Source: Theristus sp. LFF4_11
Taxonomy: Eukaryota; Nematoda; Chromadorea; Monhysterida; Xyalidae
Length of the DNA stretch: 64,000 bases
NCBI GenBank assembly: GCA_030248135.1
Contig: JASANC010002758.1
Location: 1-64,000 of the forward strand
Direction: 5' to 3'
Shown: positions 1-11,689 of the stretch, piece by piece
How positions within the stretch are numbered: the first letter of the stretch is position 1
Layout of the letters: each line of letters starts with the position of its first letter
Position numbers and translations under genes: made by a program
Notes under the pieces: model-generated
The model's input: the letters and a program-made list of their open reading frames with translations, nothing else
Told to the model about the DNA's origin: nothing
The model's database searches: none

Positions 1-1343
1 TAAAAATTGAAAGTACAAGTTGTTTCTAACTTGATTTTTTCACTGTGAAACGAAAACGTGTGCAAAAAGCAAAAAAATCAACTTTTTACCCATTTTTTGG
101 GTGGGCAAGTGGTCAGTTGCAAAATATCAAAACTGATTCCGATACAGCGGTTGTATGGCTGTTATAAAACAGTTTTGTTAAAAAAATCCGGACTTAAAAT
201 TAAAAATTAAAACAAAAAATCACATGAAAACGCATAAAAATGTGTTTTTGCCCAACTTTTAGAGCAAAAAAAGTCCCTGGACAAAAATCTAAGGGCAGAT
301 TCGAATTCAGCGACCCCGAAACCCTTTATGTAGAACTAAAAATTAAAAGTACAAGTTGTTTCTAACTTGATTTTTTCACTGTGAAACGAAAACGTGTGCA
401 AAAAGCAAAAAAATCAACTTTTTACCCATTTTTTGGGTGGGCACGTGGTCAGTTGCAAAATATCAAAACTGATTCCGATACAGCGGTTGTATGGCTGTTA
501 TAAAACAGTTTTGTTAAAAAAAATCCGCACTTAAAATTAAAAATTAAAACAAAAAATCACATGAAAACGCATAAAAATGTGTTTTTGCCCAACTTTTAGA
601 GCAAAAAAGTCCCTGGACAAAAATCTAAGGGCAGATTCGAATTCAGCGACCCAGAAACCCTTTATGTAGAACTAAAAATTAAAAGTACAAGTTGTTTCTA
701 ACTTGATTTTTTCACTGTGAAACGAAAACGTGTGCAAAAAGCAAAAAAATCAACTTTTTACCCATTTTTTGGGTGGGCAAGTGGTCAGTTGCAAAATATC
801 AAAACTGATTCCGATACAGCGGTTGTATGGCTGTTATAAAACAGTTTTGTTAAAAAAATCCGGACTTAAAATTAAAAATTAAAACAAAAAATCACATGAA
901 AACGCATAAAAATGTGTTTTTGCCCAACTTTTAGAGCAAAAAAGTCCCTGGACAAAAATCTAAGGGCAGATTCGAATTCAGCGACCCCGAAACCCTTTAT
1001 GTAGAATTAAAAATTAAAAGTACAAGTTGTTTCTAACTTGATTTTTTCACTGTGAAACGAAAACGTGTGCAAAAAGCAAAAAAATCAACTTTTTACCCAT
1101 TTTTTGGGTGGGCAAGTGGTCAGTTGCAAAATATCAAAACTGATTCCGATACAGCGGTTGTAAGGCTGTTGTAAAACAGCTTTGTTAAAAAAATCCGCAC
1201 TTAAAATTAAAAATTAAAACCAAAAAACACTGGAAAACGCAAAAAAATGTGTTTTTGCCCAATTTTAGGCCAAAAAAATGCCCGGGGCAAAAATCTAAGA
1301 TCAGATTCGAATTCAGCGACCCCGAAAACCCCCCTGTAGAACC
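1..1343. repeat. Satellite, about 4 tandem copies of a 336-bp unit
   Basis: Near-identical units begin at 1, 337, 673 and 1008, each starting with TAAAAATTNAAAGTACAAG and ending with a CCCTTTATGTAGAA-type segment. The spacing is 336, 336 and 335 bp. The fourth copy decays after about 1200. The array runs off the left edge, so its full size is unknown. No coding frame persists. It lies directly upstream of a fucokinase exon. Confidence 0.95.
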
Positions 1344-1825
1344 AAAAATGAAAATCGAAAAATTGTGTTTATGAGCTCAAAAAAATGTTTTAAAAAAATA
1401 GCGTAATTTAAAAAAAAGTAATTTTAACTAGCGTCGTAGCGCCTCAGGGACCCCCCTTGCAAGGGCTCATTGATACAGGGCCTTAAAGAACTCCGCAAGA
1501 TCTTTCACGTGAATATTGTGTGAGGTTCCAGAAACTGTGCAACTACGAGATACGGTAGGGCTAAAAAGGTACACTTTGCGAAAAATCGCAAAAAATCGAG
1601 GGTTTTTAACTTCCGCGCCCTAAAAACTACCTTTATAGGCATAATCAGGGGGTACTCAGGGGGTAAACCTGAAGCGCCTTGATTAGTAGAATGTCCCTGC
1701 ACCCTTGGTTTGAAAACTTTCCCATGTAGCGCAGACCCCCCCCCCCACTCTTATTTGCAAACGGTGTTAACATGCTATCCCATTGCAAAGCAACCAATCA
1801 CTCGGTAATGCTCATCTCATTGCAG
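1344..1825. other. Non-coding stretch between satellite and first visible fucokinase exon
   Basis: I see no exon here. Open frames are short and lack family similarity. A C-run lies near 1736-1746. The stretch ends in a CTCATTGCAG acceptor at 1825, so it is probably the end of an intron whose upstream exon is outside the window or beyond the satellite. Confidence 0.6.
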
Positions 1826-3517
1826 GTGCTTTACGTCGAGCAACTACTGACGACAGGTGGCGGTTGGCAGGACCAAGTTGGCGGGCTGGTGCCCGCGCTG
1901 AAAATCGGTCGTTTCCACGGAATGCGAATCGTTGTGCAACCGTTGCCAATCAGCTGTGAATTGGAGCAGAAACTGAATGAGCGACTCTGTTTGGTGTACA
2001 CTGGCAAGACGAGACTGGCGAAGAATTTGCTGCAGGTTGGCGTTTTGTTTTTAAATTGTGAATGGCAGTTGGATTGTGGGAATTTTTGGGCTCTCTGACA
2101 TCAGCTGGATTTGTGTGCACCGATTTGCTTTTTTTAATCTTGTTCCTTGAGGTGCTCATTGATCACTGGTCAAAAAGTGCGATGGGATTGGCAATTTACA
2201 GTCTTCCTATTTTTTCCACCTCCATTGTTGTGATGATTTCTTCAATTTTTTCATTTGTTATATTTTGAAGGAAGTAGTTCGTCAATGGTTCGCACGAGAG
2301 CCAGAGATTTTGCGCACTGTACGAAGTTTGATTGAAACAGCGGAACAATGTGCAGCACGATTCGCACAGTCTGCAAGGACGGCTGAGCAAATTGAAGGTG
2401 TGTGTGTGTGTGAAATTCGGTGATATGAAATTTATTCTTGCCTTCATTTCACCGCAAAATGTGCTTTTAGAATGCTCAAAGGTGATATGTTGAAAGAACA
2501 AGCGCAAAATAATGGAACCGTTTGTGGGTGGAAATCTACTTTTTCGCTAACTCGTACTGGTACAACCAATCAGCGCTCCAATTTTGAAACAGTTATTCAA
2601 TGAGACTGTGATGAAATTCAGAAATTATTGTAATTCAGAAAAAATTGTAACTGTTAGTCATTCCACCAACGCGAGAGCCACCGCGTATCGACGTCGAAGC
2701 TTTTGAGAAAAAAACATGAAAAAATTGAGAAATGTGAAATTTCGCTTTTCGATTGCCTGAACGTCAGATTGCCTGAGCGGCATGGCCTCGTGCGCTCGTT
2801 TGTACTGGGAGCAGAAAAAACGCATGGCTACTGGCTGTGAGCCGACGGACGTGCGTGCGTTGTTGGACGTGCTGTACGAGAGGGACGTCATCGTCGCGGG
2901 ATGGCTCGCCGGTGCTGGTCAGTGGGGGGTTTGGTAGAGCGAACCGCAATGTACAGTGTGTATGTCTGCAAAGTGGCATTCATGAAGCAGTATTTAGTGT
3001 TAAAACATAGCTACGCGGTTACTAAACGCTGCTTCATGAATGCACCTTAACTCTATATGTGGAATTCGCTGATTGGTTGGTGAGCCACGTGGTGCATGCG
3101 TTTTGGGCAGGACACAAACTCCGCCTCCACAGAAACATGACTGCACATAATGCGGTATTTTCTCCATGATTCGTAGAATGTAATTTTATCGGATTCGTTT
3201 AGGTGGCGGTGGTTTTCTGTATCTTCTGTTGTCCGATGGTCACTGCATTCAAGACGTGCAATCACTGCTGAAATTAGACAACGTAAGTGGGCGCCTGTTT
3301 AAAAAAGTTAGGCACTGGAAGCAGAATTGCGGTCGGATACCTTTTTATAAAAAAACTTTCTAATTTACTGTCCATGTCATGCCCTAAAGATGCCCGTATG
3401 GCCCTAATAAATCAGCGAGTCAATCAAAAACCATAGTTTTTTCATCAGAAATTCCACGAAATGACCGTGCATGCGGTGAATGTCGCAAACGAACCGATGT
3501 GCATCGCCGTTGAGTAA
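1826..3517 (+). CDS. FCSK: L-fucose kinase, C-terminal GHMP-kinase part (5' part not in window)
   Basis: Fucokinase phosphorylates free L-fucose to fucose-1-phosphate in the cytosolic GDP-fucose salvage pathway. Five exons are read: 1826-2035, 2271-2397, 2768-2917, 3203-3282 and 3449-3517 (stop TAA 3515-3517). Junction phases agree throughout. Exon 1 carries [12 protein letters not shown] and [17 protein letters not shown]. Exon 3 has [14 protein letters not shown]. The junction of exons 3 and 4 builds [12 protein letters not shown], the third GHMP motif. These blocks occur in this order in animal fucokinases. About 211 residues are visible, whereas the animal enzyme is about 1,000. The N-terminal domain and the GLGSS-type phosphate-binding motif would lie to the left, where a satellite sits. 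It is either a normal gene with a satellite-filled intron or a 5'-truncated copy; the intact frame favours the first. Confidence 0.9.
2970..3049. repeat. Foldback element, family F, copy 1
   Basis: An 80-bp inverted repeat with ends GGCATTCATGAAGCAGTAT and the reverse complement GCTTCATGAATGCACCTTAA. It lies in the fucokinase intron between exons 3 and 4. Related copies are at 39703-39800 and 63348-63443. Confidence 0.8.
3051..3146. repeat. Decayed copy of palindromic family P
   Basis: It contains CGCTGATTGGTTGGTGAGCC, a CACGTGG box, a TGCATGCG block and AACTCCGCCTCCACAG, in the same order as in full family P copies such as 5043-5204. It abuts the foldback element at 2970-3049. Confidence 0.6.
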
Positions 3518-4203
3518 TTCTGATTGCGTTTTTTGGTCAATCTCATTGTTGTACAAGTCGACAACGTTGATTGGTTGTTGGGAATCGATTGCATTATTTG
3601 GTTGCGTTGAAGTATTCCTAAAATGTGTGGCTGTTTTACTGACTTTGAAACTGTTGAGACGTGAGATGAATTTTTTGATTCACTGATTTGTAAAAAATTG
3701 GTTGTGCATGTTCTTTTAACTGTTACTCCGCGTATTTTTATGTTGATCTGTCTTTGATAACTTGCTTGATGATTGATTGTTGTTTGTTAATGTTAATTGC
3801 AGACTGTGATTGAAAATCTTGTACACCTGTGATTGCTCCGCCGAAGTGCTTGGTTTGTTTCTTGATTGACTTTATCATGGCATTATTTTTTAATTGATCA
3901 TTTCAATTCAAACTGATGATTTATTGCCTTTATCATTGAACAGTATTTTGAAGCCGACTGCAATAAAATGGGATAAACAACCAAACCGCGGACATAACGA
4001 TTTTCGTTATTTGAAATGGGTGGATTCTCCATCGTGGTTTTGTACCACGTACCACGTCTCTGTCACATATCCAACTAGCTGATTGGTTGATCATGGATTC
4101 TGTGCATGGATTGCTGTGGATACATTTTTGCAGTTTTATTATTGTTAGCAGTCTAGCGTTTCAACAACATTGAAATTTTGAACTCAATAACTGTTGCTGA
4201 CAC
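3518..4203. other. Intergenic between fucokinase and Arg/Ser-rich gene
   Basis: No coding exon seen. A family P fragment (CATATCCAACTAGCTGATTG, then TGCATGGATTGCTG) lies at about 4064-4125. The stretch should hold the 3' UTR of fucokinase and the promoter and 5' UTR of the next gene. No clear TATA box was found. Confidence 0.6.
3962..3967 (+). terminator. Possible polyadenylation signal AATAAA of fucokinase
   Basis: An AATAAA hexamer 445 bp after the fucokinase stop and 236 bp before the next start codon. Position is the only support. Confidence 0.35.
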
Positions 4204-7200
4204 ATGGCCGAATCGGCTGATCAGGGGGGCACGTTACTTGACGACATCATTTTGGATCGAGGCATATACACCGAAAAAGAGGCGGTTTGTTTAGGCGGGA
4301 AGTGTGGTTGAATTTTTTTCTTGGACTTAAACTTGTTCGTTGAGTACGAAAAAATACCTAACATGGGCTGGACAAACTATTTGTGGGGTTTTTATTTGCC
4401 GACATCGTTTTCTTCTGTTTTTTTCTGCATACGATGTTGGCCAGGCCGAAATGCAGAGAACCATCTTACATCTTGGTTGATTCGTTTATTCTGTTGAACC
4501 TGTGATAGTCGGGGTCGGGGCTGAGGACGAAAACAGAAATTGTATTTCAGTTTTTTTAATGGAACGGCTGCAAAGCTGCGTTTTTTCGTATTTCAGCTTG
4601 AAGAGGAGCTGAACGATGCGAGACGTAAATTGAACGACGCGTTGCAGAGTAACGCACAATTATTGCAGGTGAGCTAGTATTGAAAACATCGTGATGGCTT
4701 TTCCGTGAATGGGTTTTCGTTATCATTGATACATCAATCAATTTTATTGCAATTGATTTTTATCAATTTTATGCGAAAATGCGTAAGCTTTTGGCGCACT
4801 CAAAGAAATGAAGTGATTCAATCAATTAAACAGTGTTTGTGCATGGGAGTATTGCTCAATGTTGGAGCACTTTGAAAACGGTCGGTTTCTTTCGATTCCA
4901 CCTATTTATAGCCAACGTTTTATTTGGTCTGAAACGTTCAAAAATTCCTTTTCCCAAATTTGTTTTTTTTATTTAAGCAGAAGAATGCAACTTCAGCCAG
5001 CTTTGCCGTTTTAGTTTTTCCATTCGGCCGTCAGCCGTCACAACGGTCTAACTCTAAAACATATCCAACTAGCTGATTGGTTGGTTTGGTGGTCACGTGA
5101 TGCATGGATTCCATGCAAACCAAACTCCACCTCCACAGGAATTCATGCACAGCATGCATGCATCAACCAATCAGCTAGTTGGATGTGTTATTGAGTTAGA
5201 CTGTGCACTATTTTCGTGTCTGCAGGCCCTGCAAGAGAGCAACGACGTCAAGCAGCGCTGCGTTCGGCGGCTCCGCGAGTCGCTCTGTCTCGTTCGTGTA
5301 GAACGCGAGAAGTTTGCGCTCGAAATCAGCAGGCTGAATGATCGGCAAGCGAACGGTTTTGGGGGGAAGTCGCAGCGTGTGAAAGCCGTGTGCTTCCATG
5401 TGCATTCACAAATGAGTCATTTTTCAATGTATAGTCACAGTCACAAACACACAGAGGCAGACACACACACACACACACGAGATGTGAAACATGGAGTTGG
5501 CAAAAACGCTTTTTTTTCAAATCCGGGGAAGAATCAAATCAAAGCACATTGAGACTTGAGACCAGAGTCCGATTCAGTCTTATCTAATTCGAGACCAACC
5601 CTATTAGGAATGGAAAAAACTGTTTTTTTATTTTTGTAAAAGAAACCGGTTTTATTTCACGGTTTTAAAACTGTTTCATGAACAAAAACGTTTTTTCCGT
5701 GCCATCCCTAAACCCTATTATTATTATTCTTAGTCCCCGTCCGGATGCCCCGTTTTGCAGGCTGCACGCACCCGTTTACACGCATTGCGTCGCGTGCGGC
5801 GTCAGCACACCGATTGAAGGCGGCAGGGCTGCGGTGCTGCCGAAACCGCACAACGTTCGAGTGTTGCGTACCACGAATTGTGTGGAGGTGAGACGGCGAA
5901 ATGTGTGCCGGTAGTTTGGTTTCGCTGGTGTATTTTAGTTGTACTGTGGTTGTTGCAACAGAGTGCGCTGTGAACAGACTAGGACCTGCTGATTGGCTGC
6001 ATTTGAATTGCGGGAACTGCTGGAATTTCAAGCCACTGTTGGGTTTCTGTTAATTAGAACATTTTTTTCCATTTCTGTCGAATCGCAGGTGAAATTCGGC
6101 ACGCACGACTACGAGAAAATGGCCAAGTGGCTGCACGCAGTGGGACTGGGCGTCAATACGGACGGCTTACCGACACTACCAGCCGAGCTCGCCCAATTGC
6201 AGCAACAGAAACGGAAGAATAATAAAGGTTGCTACAAATTTTTTATAGGTTTTTTTATTCGGCTCGACTTTTCTGTCGATAAACTGGTTGTTGAGCGAGT
6301 CGAGATGCATAACGTTTCTGTTGATTTACCTTGTCGTTGTCACAATTAAGCCGTCAATAAGGTTTCGGTGCCCGGACTTCTGCGCCACTGTGTTTATGCA
6401 CAAGGCACAACCAATCACCATGCGCAATTCGTGTGCAGCGAATCAGCTGACATTTTATGCACTTTTTTTCAGGTCCAACTCCAAAGTCAACCGCTGCAGG
6501 CAAATCTCAACATCACCTGACACTGGAATCTCAATCAAAACCAGCCTCCTCGCAAGGTGAGCGTGCCTTCAGTGGAATCGAAAAACATCCGCGCACAATC
6601 GAGGCGGAGCCAAAGCGGCGCGCCGACGCGTCACCGACCGGTCCGACTCCGCCAGAGCCGACTGAAAGTCTGTTCGCGCGCAAGTTGCCGCCCGGCTTTC
6701 GCATAAAACGCCGCGCCAGCTCTGCCGACTCGAATGCCGCGACGTTGGCGCTCGATGGCGCTGACGTTCCCGTGAAATGCGACCGATTCACTGGCGCAAC
6801 TAAGACAAGCGACACAATTTCGGATGCTGCGAACGCAAATAAGCAGCCTGATCGACCGACCCAGTGCGCCGTTCCATCTCCGAACAGTCGGAAACCGGTT
6901 TTAGCCGACGCGAAACGAGCACCGGCCAAGTTGTCGAAATTGTCGCAGAAGATCGATCCGAAATGTTCGAGCAAGGAGAATTGGGTTTCTGAGAACGGCA
7001 GAAAGAACGGAACGCAAAGACAGCCGGTTGTCAACGTACGTTCGGCCGTCCGATATTTTGACTGGTTACGAGAAATGAGCCTCACGCTGATTGGCTGCAT
7101 CGTGCAGTTACGACCAATTAGCAATAGGCAGCGTGCTAGCTGATTAGTTGCCGAAAATGACAACGGAAAATTCGGTTTTTGGTTATTAGCCATACAAAAA

Positions 7201-10200
7201 AAATATTGAGTGTTCCAGTTGCATGGCTTGGTCGTGCACTGTTTTGTCGAATTTATCAGTTTTACCCCGCCTAATGCAAATGCTAGTGTTTCGTTGAACT
7301 AAAACCACCAAATCAACAGCGTCCATTTCGCGAATCGAGACACCGACCAGAATCGTGTACCTTCGAGTTTCCGTAATCGATATTGATTTTCTAGGAAAAC
7401 TTTTAATAAAAAACTGTCCTATTGAATCTTTTTCAGTCGCACAGAGCGCACGAGTCACAAAGCCACGCACAAAGCGTACGCTCGCCACTGACCAGTGTGA
7501 GACTGCAACAACAGCAACAGCAGAGCACCAAACGATCGTACACCGACACGCCTGCCCGCCAGAAGCACCATTCTAGTCGGAGTCGGAGTCGCTGCAGCAG
7601 CCGTCGTGCGAGTCGTAGTCCGAGACCGGACCACCGGCTACAGCGACCGCATCGCAGCAGCGAACGCCAGGCAAGAAGCTTAGAAGGGGGTGGGGCGATC
7701 AGGGGAAAACCGTACGCTGCGTGTGTTATGTTGGCTTGACCGATATGTAGAAAACGGCGAAATAAATGGCGCCGACACATCGATTATGAGCTTTTATTTC
7801 GGTCCCGCCGAGACTCCATGCGCGTTTAAATAGGGAAACAGTTTCGTGCATGACGCGGGAATTCAAATTTGGCAAAGTGATCCGAGATACGACTATCCTA
7901 AATAGGGCCCGAGTCATTTTGGCGATTTGGAATTGCCACATGAAGATTGAGACTGGTTTCCTTTCTACGTTTGCACACGCACTCAGTCGCAGAACGAAAA
8001 AAAAGTGATATTAGCTGTGAGAAAGCCTTCATCTCCATTTAGTCATGATTGTATCAAGTTCAGTAATTCAAATAAACGACTGCTTTCTTGTGTTCAAGAC
8101 GAATCGTTCTCCGTCACCACGACGACTGTCGCCTGCGTACCATCATCATCGATTGATTGAGCGTTCTCGCAATGAACGCCCATCCAGGTGATTCGAGTTT
8201 TGTCGTTGGAGTTTTGTCCGGCGTTTTGAGCTTAAAGTTTGCTGGCGTGTGACGATTTATGACTCGGTTGAAATAAGTTGAAAAACGTTAATGTTGACGT
8301 TGTACACTGTTCTGAAAATAAACCAAAATGACATGACAACTGTTTTCTTCATAAACGGTCGTTCTTGACGGAAATAGTTTGTTATGCGTTGCAAAGTCGT
8401 ATTACGATACTGCCGCTTTGAGTTTCACCTATATTCGAAATTGCAGCTGTCATTTTTCTTTCAGACGCCACTGCGATACGGTCGCGCACACGCACAGCCA
8501 CTCAGCGCGCCACTGTTGCTGCCAGCTGCCTCCACCGTTGCCACCGCGTTTCCTGCGACGGCGTCGTCTGTCACCCGTGTCGCCTTCACCGGAACGCCGA
8601 CGGCGACAACGTAACGCAAATGAGTCTCTGCTTTTTTGTTGTTGTGGTTCAGAAAACTGAATTGTGTTTTTTTTTGTCAATTCAGTGCAACGCAAGTGCA
8701 CCGGCTGTCTCATCATTGATGCAGCCATTCTGTCAATAGTATTCGTAACTTGTGAAAACAAATTTCACTCGATTCGGCTGTTCGTGTAAACTGTGTAAAT
8801 GCAAAATGCAACGCTCTCCCAAGCTGTTTCAAACACGCTCAGGCACGTCAGAGCGCGTTAGACGCGAGCAACACGAGGCCGCTGGCGCACGCGCGCGCAT
8901 GTTGGCCGGCAGACGACGCAACAAAGAGCGCCAACGCCGGCGACCAACCGAGAACGCACTGGAATCGAGCGACTCGGCCAGTTCGACGATCGCGAAAACG
9001 AACCGAAACGAAAGTTCAGGTCGCGCCAGCAGTCACCAGAACCTGATAAAACCGAAGCAGCCGCCAGCGATTGGTCCACAGACGCCGCCCGGTACTCCGC
9101 CTCCCAGCCAATCACCGTCGCAGTCGAACGTTTTCGACTGTTTCGAGCGTCGAACGAACTCTGCGTCCGATCGTCGTTTGTCGCCTGCCGAAAACTCGGA
9201 TGGTGAGCGAAATTTGATTATTTTCTTTGCTTGGCAACTGATTGTTGCCGAAACTGTTACGTGTTAGAGCGGTGTAGTTTGGCTACAGACAATTATTTTG
9301 TGATTTGTGCGTTCAAAATTTCGGATCTAGCACGCTGATTGCTGATTGCTTGTATCAAGCTGGTGTGACTGATGCAAAAGCGAGCTGCACATAATTCACA
9401 ATCGCGAGGAAGAAAATTTTCAAATTCCGGTTCTTCATAAGAGAGAACTTTACATTGTTTTCGCAACACTGTTTTCAAAACACCTGTTTCAGTCGAGTCA
9501 CGCTGCAGCACACCGACGCATCACAGCAACAGCGTCGGCTCCTCCGCGTCCGTACACGACCAATCAGCGGCGTCCGTTTTGAATCAGCCACCAATCCCCG
9601 TTCACACAGGTGAAGATGAATGTCGAATCGCTGCAGAGAACAACGCAACGGAGCGAGTGATTTCGCAGCGAAACGTTTTGCTGGCATTCGGTGTGAAACA
9701 ACCGACCAGCAGATGCCGAACCGACTCGCTCGGCGATCGACGGCCGTCAGACGACGGTGAAATTACGGATGATGATGACAATGAACCTGAGTATCAAGGT
9801 GATAACCAGACTAGAACTAGGAGTGCGCAACAGAAACCGTCGGACATCAAGACCAGCGCCGCAGATACTGAACTCCAGAGCAAGACTAGGATGGCAAGCC
9901 AGTCGGTGCTCGTCACGCCGTCAACGGAGCAGTTTCTCGAGAAGAAAAAGCAACAACTGCAACGGCAACTGCGGGCGCTCGCGAGGCAGCAGGCGGCGGC
10001 GAAGGAGGCACGCGCGAAATTGGCGGCGAAATCGCAATCCGAAATCGAAACCGCAAACGTGAACGAGACGGTGGTGGAACACTCAGCGTCGCCGAAACCG
10101 GCGCTCCGACTGGAACCGCCGAGCGAGCGGAACGCTGTCAGCTACAATTCGCCCGTAAAGCAGCCTGAACCAATCGACGGCAAGAGCACGAAGTCGCCGG

Positions 10201-10836
10201 GTACGCTCGTTCGATCGGTGGTGGCGAATCTGCGCTCGACGCCGCTGCTGTCGCCGATCGTGGTGAGACACGAGACGACGAGACGGCTGCACAGGAAACG
10301 ACGTGAGAGCGGCGCTGGTGACTCGCGTGCGCACGCGAAAAAGCGGTGAGTCTTCGTTGGACGTGTGCGTATTTCGGGTGGTGGAGTTTTTGAATGGGGC
10401 AGCACAGTTTTTTGGTATTTGTGTTTGAGAAGACCAGCTGATGAATTTTTGTTGTTGAAAATTTCGTTTTCTGGAACACATCGAAGTGAAAACGTTCATG
10501 TAGTCGAACGCATTTTCAGGATTACGAGTTGTTGTTGTTGGTGGTGATTCTGATGAGGTTTTCCTCGGCGGTTGTGTGTCGTATGCCAGCGTGTATGATC
10601 CAACGAATTTCCAGTCGTTTCCAATGACCATATCTCGAGATTTCCAACCAACAACAACCGTGTGTTCGTTTGTGTCTCCAGGCGTCCACCGGCGCCAGAC
10701 ACCGCCGCAGCGACCGTCTTTCCAGCGATCAACTGTCGTTCGCCAAAGTCACCAACTTCGACTGCTGCAGTCGCGACGATTTCAACCGGGCCGCCACAAA
10801 GTCACCTCACCAACGAACGATCACCATCATCATCAC

Positions 10837-10876
<40 letters not shown>

Positions 10877-11689
10877 GATCCTCCAAACTCCGAAGCGTAC
10901 CACCGCCAACAGCAACAGTGGCGCACCGCCGCCGCTGACGCCGGACGCCTCGTGTAGTCGGCAGTCGATCCTGGACGAGTTGACTGGTCGCAGCGAGCGC
11001 AATCATTCGAGTCAGACAGCCAATCAGCGACTGCATGCAAACATTGGACAGAAGGAAGTGAGTTTGAAGACGGACTTCTCGCACTGCATTGCGAACGTGG
11101 AGGAAGGCGCGGACGGGACGGGCGCGGAGCGACGCCGACCGACGAATGTCGCCCGCGCGTTGCTCTTGGTTGGCGTTTTTTTGTGTGTTTGCTTTTGCAG
11201 TCTAACCCTATAACATATCCAACTGGCTGATTGGTTGATGCATGCATTTGTGTGCATGGATTGCTTTGGAGGCGGAGTTTCGTTTTTGCCCAGAATCCAT
11301 GCATCACGTGACCAGAGCAACCAACCAATCAGCTAGTTGGATACAATATGTTATAGAGTTAGACTGTATTCATGTTTTTTCGTGACCGCACGCTATGAAA
11401 CAGCAAAACTTATGCAAGACGGTCAAAACAGACCCGATCGAGACAGGACCGATCAGAATACAATAGCAGAACTCGGGCGCTGACCGCAACTGTCGATTGA
11501 AGTCCGCCAGAATTTTTTGTTCTGTTGAAAAATTATTAGAAATAGCAAAAAACGAATTCGAAAATCTCCATTCAGGAGTCAGAGCCAACAACGCCACCAA
11601 CCAGTGCAGCCACCACCACACCCGGCGCTACTCGACGCATCATTTGGATGGCAAGCTTAAATCGAAATGGACTGGCGAAACCGCAATAA
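4204..11689 (+). CDS. Unrecognised Arg/Ser-rich protein with N-terminal coiled coil (about 1,098 aa, 13 exons)
   Basis: Exons: 4204-4284, 4597-4668, 5226-5368, 5761-5887, 6089-6227, 6473-7035, 7437-7670, 8099-8187, 8465-8610, 8843-9202, 9493-10345, 10682-11057 and 11576-11689. All phases agree and the sum is 1,099 codons. Start: ATGGCCGAATCG at 4204. Residues about 20-95 are heptad-like (LEEELNDARRKLNDAL; VEREKFALEISRLND), a likely coiled coil. A Cys/His patch (YTHCVACG) and HDYEKMAKWLHAVGLG follow. The middle is disordered and basic with RS-type segments (SSRSRSRCSSRRASRSPR; SPVSPSPERRRRQR). Further on are a Lys/Gln/Ala helix (EKKKQQLQRQLRALARQQAA) and a poly-Ser run. Composition suggests a nuclear RNA-processing or chromatin protein, but I recognise no family. 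Exon 7 has a GC donor. Weakest joins: exon 3-4 (donor GTCGCA) and 9-10; a split into two genes near 8650-8806 is the main alternative. Confidence 0.7.
5043..5204. repeat. Palindromic element family P, copy 1 (CCAAT/E-box)
   Basis: A long imperfect inverted repeat. The left arm is CTAACTCTAAAACATATCC, then AACTAGCTGATTGGTTG and TCACGTGATGCATGG. The right arm is the mirror image ending GAGTTAGACTG. It lies in intron 2 of the Arg/Ser-rich gene, ending about 20 bp before the acceptor of exon 3. The ends resemble CAGT-type Tc1/mariner/pogo termini. Confidence 0.85.
7788..8010 (-). repeat. Element family G, copy 1 (inverted relative to the others)
   Basis: It ends in CACTCAGTCGCAGAACG on the right and CTTTTATTTCGGTCCCGCCG on the left. 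Reversed, it aligns along its length with 18968-19183, 40943-41160 and 59397-59617. It lies in intron 7 of the Arg/Ser-rich gene. No coding capacity. Confidence 0.8.
10821..10876 (+). repeat. Coding (TCA)n microsatellite giving a poly-Ser tract
   Basis: About 18 TCA/ACC-type triplets in a row lie inside exon 12 of the Arg/Ser-rich gene. In the phase fixed by both flanking junctions they read as serine with two early prolines (RSPSSSPSSSS...). In other frames the same DNA would give poly-His or poly-Ile. Confidence 0.85.
11198..11366. repeat. Palindromic element family P, copy 2
   Basis: Begins CAGTCTAACCCTATAACAT and ends ATAGAGTTAGACTG. It contains CTGGCTGATTGGTTGATGC on the left arm and CACGTGACC ... 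CCAACCAATCAGCTAG on the right arm, around a GGAGGCGGAGTTTCG centre. It lies in the last intron of the Arg/Ser-rich gene. Confidence 0.85.

Noticed and set aside
6531..7193. Long antisense open frame (220 codons)
   Set aside because: It mirrors exon 6 of the Arg/Ser-rich gene. The sense frame has matching splice sites and phases; the antisense one has none.
8752..9267. Separate gene starting near 8752-8806
   Set aside because: An internal acceptor at 8842 joins exon 9 in phase and continues the Arg-rich sequence. Kept only as an alternative.
10807..11328. Minus-strand frame with poly-Met/Asp
   Set aside because: Product of reading the TCA microsatellite on the other strand; no splice context or homology.
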